Positions 56,498 through 64,000 of a DNA stretch of 64,000 bases are shown one piece after another. Position 1 is the stretch's first letter. Each line of letters opens with the position of its first letter. The stretch is from Emcibacter sp. Lineage in GTDB: Bacteria > Pseudomonadota > Alphaproteobacteria > Sphingomonadales > Emcibacteraceae. The stretch covers positions 28,736 to 92,735 of the forward strand of contig JAIOYI010000011.1 of the NCBI GenBank assembly GCA_021741205.1. Reading direction: 5' to 3'. A program made the position numbers and the translations under genes. Below the pieces are notes generated by a model. The model was not told the DNA's origin. It saw nothing but the letters and a program-made list of their open reading frames with translations, and did not search any database.

Positions 56498-58168
56498 ATG
56501 GATATCTTCACAACAGAAATCATTAAGGATTCTCTCGTTGCGCTTGGGGATGAAATGTTCAATGCCATGGTTCGCACCAGCATGAGTCCGATCATTTATG
56601 AAACCACAGATTTTGCTGTGGGCGCCACGGATGCCAAGGGTAATCTTCTGGCGCAAGGCAATGGGGTTACGGCTTTTCTTGCGACCCTTGATACGGCAGT
56701 ACAAAGCACTTTGGAATTTTATCCCAATTCGGGCGATTTAAAGCCGGGCGATGTTATTATTACCAATTCTCCCTATCATGGCGGCGGAACCCATTTGTCG
56801 GACGTGGTGATTATATTGCCTATTTTCTATGAGGGTTCTTTGATTGCCTTTACCGTGAACAAGGCGCATTGGACAGAGGTGGGCGGTGCTGAACCAGGCA
56901 GTGTTTCCACCCGTGCTACAGAAATTTTTCAGGAAGGTCTGCAATTTAGATTTCTGAAACTTTATAACGAGGGCGTGATCAATGATGCGTTGGTTGGTAT
57001 CATTGAGGCCAATGTAAGACTACCTGAAAGCACACTTGGCGATATGCATGCCGGCGTTGCAGCCGCCCGTGTTGGCGGCAAACGCATCGTGGAGATTATT
57101 GAGAAATATGGCAAAGATCCGGTTCTTTATGCCATGAATGATCTTTTGGATTATGGGGAACGTATGACCGAGGCCGAGCTGTTGAAATTGCCACAAGGTG
57201 TCTATGAGGCTTCGAGCATTGTGGAGGAAGATGGCTTGGGCAATGGCCCCTTTACCATCAAAGTCAAAGTGACCATTAAGGACGGCAAAATGATCGCCGA
57301 TTATACGGGAACAGATTCTCAGGTCATGGGGCCAATAAATTGTTCCTATACGGGACTTATTACGGGGGCACGCTGTCTGTTTAAGGCCGTAACCAATACA
57401 GAAATTCCCGCTAATGGGGGATGTTTTCGGGCATTGGAAATCATCTGTCCTATGGGCACAATCATAAGCGCCCAGTCCCCAGCGCCCGTATCACTTTATT
57501 ATGAGCCCTTAATTGCGGCCATTGACGTGATGTGGAAGGCATTGGCTCCTGTTATGGCTGATCGTCTGCCGGCGGGGCATCAGCGCAGCGTCGGGGCGAC
57601 CTTCCTCAGTGGCCTGCATCCCGATACAGGTGATTTATTCGTCATGGGGGAACCCTTGGTTGGGGGCTGGGGTGCGAGCAAAGATATGGATGGGGATAGC
57701 GGACAGTTTTGCTGTGCCAATGGCGAGACATTCAATATTCCAACGGAACTATTTGAAAGCCGCTACGGCGTTCAGGTCACCCAATATGCCTTCCATAACG
57801 AAGATGGTGGTGCGGGTGAATATCGGGGTGGCAAGGGGGTTGTGCTTGATTATAAGATAACATCGGACGTGGCCTATCTGACTTATGCGGCCTCTAATAC
57901 GGTGGCCCGTCCTTGGGCCATGAATGGCGGAGAGGAGGGGTCAAACAATTACGCCCTCATTTTGCGTCATGATGGCTCACAGGAAAGACATCATATGTGT
58001 ACAACAGTTCCCGTTAAAAAGGGTGAAATTGTACGTCTTATGACGGGAACAGGCGGTGGCTATGGCAATCCAAAACAAAGACCCGCTGAAAAAATTCAGG
58101 AAGATATTAAAAATGGTTATATCACATCTGCTCAGGCCTTAAAATTTTATGGTTTGGAATGGGTATAA
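56498..58168 (+). CDS. hyuB: Hydantoinase/oxoprolinase subunit B
   Basis: Partner subunit of 556 residues. Conserved family stretches: FNAMVRTSMSPIIYETTDFAVGATDAKGNLLAQGNGVTAFL, GDVIITNSPYHGGGTHLSDVVIILPIF, TGTDSQVMGPINCSYTG and the C-terminal GGGYGNPKQRP. It lies two bases after hyuA and three before the permease gene, so the three are one operon. No racemase, N-carbamoyl amidase or N-carbamoylsarcosine amidase is present. 5-Oxoproline, which yields glutamate directly, therefore remains a good alternative to hydantoins. Confidence 0.93.
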   Translation: MDIFTTEIIKDSLVALGDEMFNAMVRTSMSPIIYETTDFAVGATDAKGNLLAQGNGVTAFLATLDTAVQSTLEFYPNSGDLKPGDVIITNSPYHGGGTHLSDVVIILPIFYEGSLIAFTVNKAHWTEVGGAEPGSVSTRATEIFQEGLQFRFLKLYNEGVINDALVGIIEANVRLPESTLGDMHAGVAAARVGGKRIVEIIEKYGKDPVLYAMNDLLDYGERMTEAELLKLPQGVYEASSIVEEDGLGNGPFTIKVKVTIKDGKMIADYTGTDSQVMGPINCSYTGLITGARCLFKAVTNTEIPANGGCFRALEIICPMGTIISAQSPAPVSLYYEPLIAAIDVMWKALAPVMADRLPAGHQRSVGATFLSGLHPDTGDLFVMGEPLVGGWGASKDMDGDSGQFCCANGETFNIPTELFESRYGVQVTQYAFHNEDGGAGEYRGGKGVVLDYKITSDVAYLTYAASNTVARPWAMNGGEEGSNNYALILRHDGSQERHHMCTTVPVKKGEIVRLMTGTGGGYGNPKQRPAEKIQEDIKNGYITSAQALKFYGLEWV

Positions 58169-58171
58169 AAT

Positions 58172-59473
58172 TTGACCATTGATAGACCAGAGACGATGAA
58201 CAGGGAGCAGGATGATTATTCCCGTAATCCCGTTCCGCAGGAAAAAACATTGTCTGGCATTCATATTGCCATGGTTATCATTGGGGGTGTTATTGGGATC
58301 CCTGTTTTTTTAACGTCGGCTAATATCGGCGGCAGTCTTGGCCTTTCACGAGCAATTCCAGCCTTTGTTATGGGATGTTTTATTTTGGGGATCATGGGGG
58401 CTTTGACAAGCCTTGTTGGGGCGAGAACACATCTGTCCACCTATATGTTGGTGGAATTTTCCTTTGGTCGTATTGGGGCACGTGTGGTCAATTTTATTAT
58501 TGCCCTGTCTTTGATTGGTTGGTACGGCGTGATTATGAATGTGTTTGCCGATGCCATAAATCTTACAGTCATCAATATATCAGGACAAAACTTTCCTCTG
58601 GCTTTTTATATTATTATAGGAAGCCTTTTGATGTGCGGCGTTACCATGGCTGGATTTAAGGGAATTGATAAGCTTGCCATGCTCTTGGTACCCTTTATGG
58701 TGATCTTTCTGATTTATGGTGCCTTGCTGTCTTATGGTGATATTACATCATGGGATATGACCAGTAGTGCAGGGCAGGGGATTACATTTTCATCGGCCGT
58801 ATCGGCGGTGATCGGAAGCTATATCGTTGGTGTTGTTATTCAGCCAGATTATAGCCGTTTTGCCAAAAGTAATCGCCATGCTTTATGGTCGGTATTTTTT
58901 GCGCTGGGTATTTTCTTTCCCATCGTCATGGTCTTATCGGCTATCCCCGGAATCGCCACGGGCGAGATGGATATTGTAAAAATTATGATAACGCTTGGTA
59001 TTGGTATTCCTGCCTTCCTGCTGTTATTGCTAGGGTCTTGGTCAAGCAATGTTTTATGCCTTTATTCATCGGGTCTTTCCATGGCAACCATATTTACCCG
59101 CATGCATCTGCGTTATCTCATTCTCATCATTGGGGCGGTGGGGACCATTATAGCCTTTGTTGATATGCAAAATTATCTGGTAAATTTTTTGCTGTTGCTT
59201 GGCATAGCAATTCCACCCGTGGCGAGTATTTACGTTATAGAAGCGCTCATATTTCGCCAATCGAATTGTAATGTTAATGATTTACAAAAAGAGGTTTCGT
59301 TTAGTATTCTAGCCTTTATCGCTTGGGGATTTGCGATCTTATTTGGTTACTTTGCGAGCAATGAAATATTTTCTGTGACAGGATTTTCTGCCATTGATTC
59401 AATTCTGGTTGCGAGTATTACCTATTATTTGTTGACGTTACTAAAGCGTCACAGATTGAAGGTCAGATCATAA
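58172..59473 (+). CDS. NCS1 family permease (cytosine/hydantoin type)
   Basis: A 433-residue inner-membrane symporter with twelve predicted helices. HIAMVIIGGVIGIPVFLTSANIGGSLGLS, GARTHLSTYMLVEFSFGRIGARVVNFIIALSLIGWYGV and GSYIVGVVIQPDYSRFAKSNRHA match the CodB-like NCS1 family, which carries cytosine, allantoin or hydantoins. The start is either TTG 58172, three bases after hyuB, or ATG 58196. It completes the uptake route with the TonB receptor. Confidence 0.92.
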   Translation: MTIDRPETMNREQDDYSRNPVPQEKTLSGIHIAMVIIGGVIGIPVFLTSANIGGSLGLSRAIPAFVMGCFILGIMGALTSLVGARTHLSTYMLVEFSFGRIGARVVNFIIALSLIGWYGVIMNVFADAINLTVINISGQNFPLAFYIIIGSLLMCGVTMAGFKGIDKLAMLLVPFMVIFLIYGALLSYGDITSWDMTSSAGQGITFSSAVSAVIGSYIVGVVIQPDYSRFAKSNRHALWSVFFALGIFFPIVMVLSAIPGIATGEMDIVKIMITLGIGIPAFLLLLLGSWSSNVLCLYSSGLSMATIFTRMHLRYLILIIGAVGTIIAFVDMQNYLVNFLLLLGIAIPPVASIYVIEALIFRQSNCNVNDLQKEVSFSILAFIAWGFAILFGYFASNEIFSVTGFSAIDSILVASITYYLLTLLKRHRLKVRS

Positions 59474-59496
59474 TTGAAATTTTTCATTATTTTTAT

Positions 59497-60360
59497 TTAT
59501 TTAAATATTACTGTTCTTTGACCACTTAAAAGCACACGATGTTCCGCATGCCACCGTACCGCACGGGTCAGTGCCACAGATTCCGTATCACGACCAATAT
59601 TGACGAGTTCTTCTGCTGATACCGTATGATCGACCCGTTCCACCACTTGTTCAATAATGGGGCCCTCATCAAGATCGCTTGTGACATAATGGGCGGTTGC
59701 CCCGATCATTTTTACCCCTCTATCATAGGCCTGACTATAAGGTTTTGCACCTTTAAAGCTTGGCAAAAATGAATGATGAATATTGATAGCGCGACCAGAA
59801 ATATGACGACACATATCTTCTGATAATATTTGCATATATCGGGCAAGAACCAATAATTCTACATTATAGTCTTCTATTAAGGATTTGATTTTTGTTTCCT
59901 GATTGATTTTTGTTTCTTTGCTGATGGGCAAATGATGAAAGGGCAGGCCATGCCATTCTGTGAAAGAGCGCATATCTTCATGATTTGAAATAACCGCTTT
60001 GACATCAACGGGAAGAATGCCCGCCTTCCAGCGATGTAAAAGATCATGAAGACAATGACCGAATTTTGATACGGCGATGATGATGGGCATTGGAATGGCA
60101 GCATCATAAAATTCAGAAGAGGCCTTTAAGGCCCGTGAAATAGGCTCAAATGCTTCGCGTAATTTGTGAAGTTCAGGAAGATTACGCCCCGCATCCTGAA
60201 AAGAGAACCTCAAGAAGGCCATCTCTAGGCGGGCATCAGTATGATGGTTTGCTTCTGTGATAAAGGCGCCTTGTTCTGCAAGAAAACGAGCAACGGTAGC
60301 CACCAGTCCGGCCCGATCAGGAGCGGTTAGGGTTAATATATATTTCGGAGTTTTATGCAT
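59497..60360 (-). CDS. purU: Formyltetrahydrofolate deformylase
   Basis: Releases formate from 10-formyltetrahydrofolate, balancing one-carbon pools. The 287-residue protein has an N-terminal ACT domain (YILTLTAPDRAGLVATVARFLAEQGAFITEANHHTD) and a formyltransferase-like domain with the catalytic region INIHHSFLPSFKGAKPYSQAYDRGVKMIGATAHYVTSDLDEGPIIEQ. PurU often serves catabolism of methylated amines or glycine derivatives that load folate with one-carbon units. It converges with the NCS1 permease gene. Confidence 0.95.
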   Translation of the reverse strand: MHKTPKYILTLTAPDRAGLVATVARFLAEQGAFITEANHHTDARLEMAFLRFSFQDAGRNLPELHKLREAFEPISRALKASSEFYDAAIPMPIIIAVSKFGHCLHDLLHRWKAGILPVDVKAVISNHEDMRSFTEWHGLPFHHLPISKETKINQETKIKSLIEDYNVELLVLARYMQILSEDMCRHISGRAINIHHSFLPSFKGAKPYSQAYDRGVKMIGATAHYVTSDLDEGPIIEQVVERVDHTVSAEELVNIGRDTESVALTRAVRWHAEHRVLLSGQRTVIFK

Positions 60361-60484
60361 AGAGACCTTTAATTCATAAGCGGTTGTTTAAAATTCGTTT
60401 GGTATTTTATTCTGGATCAGATCAAATAATCTTCTGAGCTTATGAGCTAGATTTAACGCACATTTTATGCCAAGTAAAGAATGA

Positions 60485-60503
60485 CGATCAAACCAGTTGA
60501 TCG
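60485..60503 (-). terminator. Small hairpin downstream of the kinase gene
   Basis: CGATCAA-ACCAG-TTGATCG is a perfect 7-bp stem with a 5-base loop, 38 bases after the kinase stop on the minus strand. It is followed by a weak T-rich stretch, so termination of the murQ-nagA-kinase run is likely but not certain. Confidence 0.45.
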
Positions 60504-60540
60504 AAAATGATTTAACCACTCTTTATTTGTAATATCCCTT

Positions 60541-61407
60541 TCATTCGTGAGATTTTGCCAATTTTATGGCTCCCTGAAGTGCATCGCCTAGTGGCTCTGA
60601 TAATAGTACCTTTACAGAAGGATCAAGCCATTGCATCATGATCGTCCCCAAGCCCCCCGTGAGGGCTATTCTTGGAACATTCAATTGATCTATTGCTCTT
60701 ATCATTTGTTCAATATGGGTTGCGGATTGTTGCAGGATATGAGTGGCTATAACATCTCCCTTTTGGGCATGGGAGACGACTATAGGGGCAAATTTTGCAT
60801 AATCGCCCGCTGTCATACTATCTTGCGCTGCAATGGCATTTAAGGGGTCATTGTCAAAAATATTGAATATGGCGTCTGTTAGGGCGCATGATGTTATAAG
60901 CCCATCCCTTGCCCGCAACATATTCTGTACGGCGGATAAGCCAATATTGGCGCCGCTTCCTAAATCCGATATGGGAAAGCCATATCCGCCTATTGTATGA
61001 ATGGTACGGCCAAGTTTTGCTATGCCGATGGAGCCAGTTCCCACAATAACCGTGCCGCCGTCTTTTCCTGCATGGGCGCCGTGGTTGGCAATTTCTGCAT
61101 CACTTGCAAAGACTATTCTATGTAGCATGGAAAAAAAAGGTTGCGCCTTAAATTCATCAAATATTTTCACATTTGAAATGCCTGCAATGCCTACAGCCGC
61201 TGAAATTTCAGAAGGAGAAATATCGGTAAGGTTCGCTTCTTTTAAGGTTTGCCCGAAGGCATCCTTTATGGCCTGCATGGCTGTTGCAATACCAAGTCTA
61301 AGGTTGGCGGGTCCCGCCTTGCCCCTGCCCAAGATAACACCCTTCTGATCTTCGAGTTGGGCTCTGCATGTTGAGCCACCAGCATCAATACCAAGATATA
61401 ACATCAT
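60541..61407 (-). CDS. N-acetylglucosamine kinase-like ATPase (BadF/BadG family)
   Basis: A 288-residue sugar kinase of the ASKHA fold. Phosphate loops: LGIDAGGSTCRAQLED at the N-terminus, VIVGTGSIGIAKLG in the centre and IALTGGLGTIM near the C-terminus. The family includes N-acetylglucosamine and glucosamine kinases and the MurK group, which also phosphorylates N-acetylmuramic acid. Next to nagA and murQ a role in phosphorylating GlcNAc and/or MurNAc is expected. The start is ATG 61407 or the next codon. nagA ends seven bases upstream. Confidence 0.88.
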   Translation of the reverse strand: MMLYLGIDAGGSTCRAQLEDQKGVILGRGKAGPANLRLGIATAMQAIKDAFGQTLKEANLTDISPSEISAAVGIAGISNVKIFDEFKAQPFFSMLHRIVFASDAEIANHGAHAGKDGGTVIVGTGSIGIAKLGRTIHTIGGYGFPISDLGSGANIGLSAVQNMLRARDGLITSCALTDAIFNIFDNDPLNAIAAQDSMTAGDYAKFAPIVVSHAQKGDVIATHILQQSATHIEQMIRAIDQLNVPRIALTGGLGTIMMQWLDPSVKVLLSEPLGDALQGAIKLAKSHE

Positions 61408-61414
61408 ACTCTCT

Positions 61415-62563
61415 TTAACTATGGCTGCATTTTACGCCATTAATCCATGTTTTGATAACGTTGAGGTCTTTGTTCAACAGGGCAAAGTTCGCTTTCTTGC
61501 CAATTTTGATCTCGCCCATCTTATCATCAATGCCCATAAAGCGGGCAGGGGACAGACTCGCCATGGCAACGGCATCTTCTAAACTGTAATCCGTACGCTT
61601 TGCGATAAACCGAACTGCGGATGCCATATCAAGACAAGACCCCGCCAAAACGCCGTCGTCATTTTGGCATTTTCCATTTGTGGCGGTAATATGCTGATTG
61701 CCAAGCCAAAAATCCTGTTGTGTGGCACCAACCGTTGGCATAGCATCCGTGATCAGAATGGTTTTTTCCACGCCCTTGGTTTTGATGGCATGATTAAGAG
61801 CCGCCGGATGAACGTGAAAGCCATCAGCAATAAGGCTTGCAAAGCTGTTGGTTACCATAAATGCGGCTCCCACTACGCCCGGTGCACGGCTTTGAAAAGG
61901 GGACATGGCATTATAGAGATGTGTAAAACCCGTAACCCCCATTGCCATGGCCTGCATGGCCTGTTCATAGGTTGCATTGCTATGGCCCACGGACACGACA
62001 ACCCCTGCTGCTACAAGGCTTACGATAAATTCAGCTTCTGCCATTTCAGGAGCAAGGGTGACGAGTGTGCGACCCTTGGAGAGAGAAGACAATAAGGCCA
62101 CTTTGTTTTTATCAAGCGTGCTAAATTTACAGGCATCATGGATGCCATTTTTTTCTTTATTCAGAAATGGCCCCTCCAGATGAATGCCAGAAACGCCTGG
62201 AATGCCTCTGGATATGGCCGTATCCACAGCGGTGATGGCTTGTTCAATTTTATCGAGATCATCGCTGATTAAGGTTGGAAAAAAGGCCGTTGTTCCGAAT
62301 TTCTGGTGCGCTACACCGATTGCATTTATGGCCTCAACGCTTGGATCATCATTAAATAATATGCCCCCACCGCCATTGACCTGAATATCAATAAAGCCAG
62401 GAATAAGCTTTCCATGGTCATGATAATCAATGTCTATGTCGTCTTGCAAAAGATCCCTATGGACAATATCGGTGATGATATCATTTTCCATAAGGATGAT
62501 GTGATCCGTGACAAAAGCACCGGATATCAATATTTCTGGGGCATATATACCTTTTCTTGTCAT
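61415..62563 (-). CDS. nagA: N-acetylglucosamine-6-phosphate deacetylase
   Basis: Removes acetate from GlcNAc-6-P, feeding amino-sugar catabolism or peptidoglycan recycling. The 382-residue amidohydrolase shows PGFIDIQVNGGGGILFNDD, the metal Glu in GIHLEGPFLNKEKNG, His in VSVGHSNATYEQA and GFTHLYNAMSPFQSRAPG, and the catalytic Asp in ILITDAMPTVG. In the first motif the HGx-type His reads Gln (DIQVNGG), as in many NagA proteins. ATG 62563 gives the usual family length; ATG 62626 would add 21 residues and has an equal ribosome site. No nagB is in the window. Confidence 0.92.
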   Translation of the reverse strand: MTRKGIYAPEILISGAFVTDHIILMENDIITDIVHRDLLQDDIDIDYHDHGKLIPGFIDIQVNGGGGILFNDDPSVEAINAIGVAHQKFGTTAFFPTLISDDLDKIEQAITAVDTAISRGIPGVSGIHLEGPFLNKEKNGIHDACKFSTLDKNKVALLSSLSKGRTLVTLAPEMAEAEFIVSLVAAGVVVSVGHSNATYEQAMQAMAMGVTGFTHLYNAMSPFQSRAPGVVGAAFMVTNSFASLIADGFHVHPAALNHAIKTKGVEKTILITDAMPTVGATQQDFWLGNQHITATNGKCQNDDGVLAGSCLDMASAVRFIAKRTDYSLEDAVAMASLSPARFMGIDDKMGEIKIGKKANFALLNKDLNVIKTWINGVKCSHS

Positions 62564-62632
62564 GCTGTTTTGGTAACCTTTTGAAGAAGGTGTGGTTCGT
62601 CCTCGCAATTTTTCACCAGATCGCATATTAAC

Positions 62633-63523
62633 TTACTTACCTTTTAAGGTTAGGATGGTTAAAGCCTTATGGAGGTTTTCTCCCGCTTCTTGTAAAATAT
62701 TTTTGCTGTCAGCCAGACTTTCACCCAAACTGATCAGGACGGCGAGTTTTATATTTTTATGGGCGCATATAAGAGACGAACGGGATTTTTCTAATGAACA
62801 GCCTGTAATGTCTCTGATCATGTTTATGGCTCTGTTTTCCAGTTTTTTGTTGGATACAACCATATCAACCATTAGGCCTTTATAAATTTTCCCGAGCTTT
62901 GCCATGATGGCGGTGGAAAGGATGTTCAAAATTACTTTTTGGGTGGTGCCCGCTTTCATACGTGTGGAGCCTGCAATTAATTCACTGCCCGTTTCAGCTA
63001 ATATGGGGTATTGGCTTTCCTTAAGGAGGTTGGTGTCAGCATTATTGGCAATTCCGATTGTCATGGCGCCGCGTAATCGAGCCTCTTTTATAGCACCAAG
63101 AGTATAGGGGGTTTCACCGCTTGCGGCTATACCAATGACAATATCATTTTTTCCAACCTTGGCTTTTTGTATATCACGAACGCCTTGATCATAAATATCT
63201 TCGGCACCCTCGGCACTTATGGTCATAGCCTCTGGTCCGCCAGCAAGACAGAAGACCAGTCGATTGAGTGGCCAGCCAAATGTTGGGCCTAATTCAACAC
63301 CGTCCTGCACCCCAAGGCGACCAGAGGTACCGGCTCCTACATAAATTAATCGGCCCTCATGCCTAAGTCTTCGTGCGGCCTCATCTGCGGCTGCGGCAAT
63401 GTCCTTTAGGCTGCCTTTTAGTGCGGCAAGGGCCACAAGCTGTCCCTCATACATGGCCTCTACCATGTTTTGTGTTGACCATTGATCAAAGTCTGAAAAC
63501 CTTTGGTTTACGTCTTCTGTCAT
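62633..63523 (-). CDS. murQ: N-acetylmuramic acid 6-phosphate etherase
   Basis: Cleaves the lactyl ether of MurNAc-6-P to give GlcNAc-6-P, which NagA then deacetylates. The 296-residue SIS-fold protein has the phosphosugar loop YVGAGTSGRLGVQDGVELGPTFG, with a Glu at about residue 77 in the catalytic position, plus IGIAASGETPYTLGAI and AGSTRMKAGTTQKVILNILST. It is first in the run murQ-nagA-kinase, which fits peptidoglycan sugar recycling. The segment 'VQDGVELG' differs slightly from the usual 'LDASEcP' form. Confidence 0.95.
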   Translation of the reverse strand: MTEDVNQRFSDFDQWSTQNMVEAMYEGQLVALAALKGSLKDIAAAADEAARRLRHEGRLIYVGAGTSGRLGVQDGVELGPTFGWPLNRLVFCLAGGPEAMTISAEGAEDIYDQGVRDIQKAKVGKNDIVIGIAASGETPYTLGAIKEARLRGAMTIGIANNADTNLLKESQYPILAETGSELIAGSTRMKAGTTQKVILNILSTAIMAKLGKIYKGLMVDMVVSNKKLENRAINMIRDITGCSLEKSRSSLICAHKNIKLAVLISLGESLADSKNILQEAGENLHKALTILTLKGK

Positions 63524-63564
63524 GATTTTCCTTTGTTTCTTTTTGTTCTAGGTGTGATGTTGAG

Positions 63565-63592
63565 CAATTATAACATTATTGTCCAATTATAA
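63565..63592 (-). promoter_or_regulatory. Candidate promoter/regulatory repeats upstream of murQ
   Basis: CAATTATAA occurs at 63565-63573 and 63584-63592, 19 bases apart. On the minus strand each reads TTATAATTG and contains TATAAT, so either could be a -10 box for murQ. I see no good -35 partner; the spacing could also suit a repeated regulator site. Confidence 0.4.
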
Positions 63593-63675
63593 AACAACTC
63601 AAATAACATATGAGTTCATCAGCAAGGTATAGGGGATGCTAAAAGGATACTTTTAGGTCTGAATTTTGAAAGAAA

Positions 63676-63693
63676 TGGTGCCCCCACACGGAC
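63676..63693 (-). repeat. Short match to a tRNA 3' end, possible attachment-site remnant
   Basis: Read on the minus strand the sequence is GTCCGTGTGGGGGCACCA: a T-stem 3' half (CCGTG), a 7-base acceptor strand (TGGGGGC), a discriminator A and CCA. This is the expected 3' end of a leucine-type tRNA beginning GCCCCCA. The rest of a tRNA is not present, and the T-loop bases just before it do not fit. Integrative elements leave such fragments at their borders. Confidence 0.45.
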
Positions 63694-64000
63694 GTGATTA
63701 TTTACACTCTAACTATTTGATATTATTGTAATATATATTTTTTGTTTACGACAGAGTGTACTATATTTGTGTATCATTATATTTTGATGTTTAATAGTAT
63801 TATAACTAATTAATGCTATGAGAATTTATTAAAAACTAAAAAGGAATATCATAAATTATCTTATTTATATTTAATTGTCATTTAAGATTTTTTTCTAATT
63901 TTAAACGAGCTGTTTATTATTTTAATTGTATAAGGCCAATCGTTAATAATATTCAATTTAGATTACCTTTACATAAAATCTTTTACAACGTGATACAGGA

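Larger units (their letters stand above)
63524..64000. other. Gene-free AT-rich region at the window end
   Basis: This 477-base stretch has no reading frame worth calling. It holds the murQ upstream region, a small hairpin CTAAAAG-gata-CTTTTAG (63639-63656), the tRNA-end-like fragment, and an inverted pair TACACTCT (63703-63710) / AGAGTGTA (63753-63760). After about 63700 the base composition becomes much richer in A and T than any coding part of the window. Confidence 0.7.

Overview
The window looks like chromosomal DNA from a moderately low-GC, free-living aerobic alphaproteobacterium. Three things support this. There are alphaproteobacterial synteny blocks (rpmB / phytase-type esterase / cobT-cobS / bolA, and SUV3-like helicase / S4 protein / fdxA / carD). 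Exported catabolic enzymes and TonB-dependent receptors are abundant. There is also a 3TM-type holin of the kind found in alphaproteobacterial phages and gene transfer agents. An Emcibacterales/Kordiimonadales-like or rhodospirillum-like lineage is my guess; the sequence alone does not settle it.

Layout. 1-6.1 kb: ribosomal protein L28, an exported esterase-like protein, a TetR regulator, cobaltochelatase CobT and CobS, BolA and a glyoxalase-II-like hydrolase. 6.1-9.4 kb: an AEC transporter, a lipoprotein amidase and a membrane protein. 9.4-17.0 kb: a complete leucine/isovalerate pathway (liuB, liuC, liuD, liuE, liuA) divergent from a LysR regulator, with a 17-bp palindrome between them. 17.0-18.4 kb: a ParD antitoxin without toxin and an AI-2E-type permease. 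18.6-20.1 kb: a small lysis cassette (DUF6456-like protein, M15 peptidase, holin). 20.2-22.3 kb: an AsmA-like protein and an exported amidohydrolase. 22.4-30.2 kb: SUV3-like helicase with a PEDVI tandem repeat, S4 protein, retropepsin-like protease, TetR, TerB-like protein, FdxA, CarD and a metallophosphoesterase that lacks its metal ligands. 30.4-36.2 kb: an RND efflux operon. 36.2-40.8 kb: M48 protease, nuclease homologue, membrane protein and M20 amidohydrolase.

40.8-48.6 kb is a GABA-type module: GabT, GabD, a LuxR regulator, a TonB-dependent receptor broken by one in-frame TAA, and a sodium:neurotransmitter symporter. 48.8-59.5 kb is a second module: a 907-residue MalT/LAL regulator, an intact TonB-dependent receptor, a cupin, HyuA and HyuB, and an NCS1 permease. 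It probably takes up and hydrolyses a cyclic amide such as a hydantoin or 5-oxoproline. 59.5-63.5 kb carries PurU and a murQ-nagA-nagK amino-sugar cluster. The last 480 bases hold no gene. They contain a short match to a tRNA 3' end, followed by very AT-rich DNA that could mark the edge of an inserted element.

No wholly new multi-gene system is obvious. The most unusual items are the single-stop TonB receptor, the metal-ligand-less phosphatase homologue, the toxin-less ParD with its own half-site array, the isolated lysis cassette, the LAL/TonB/hydantoinase cluster and the tRNA-end fragment.
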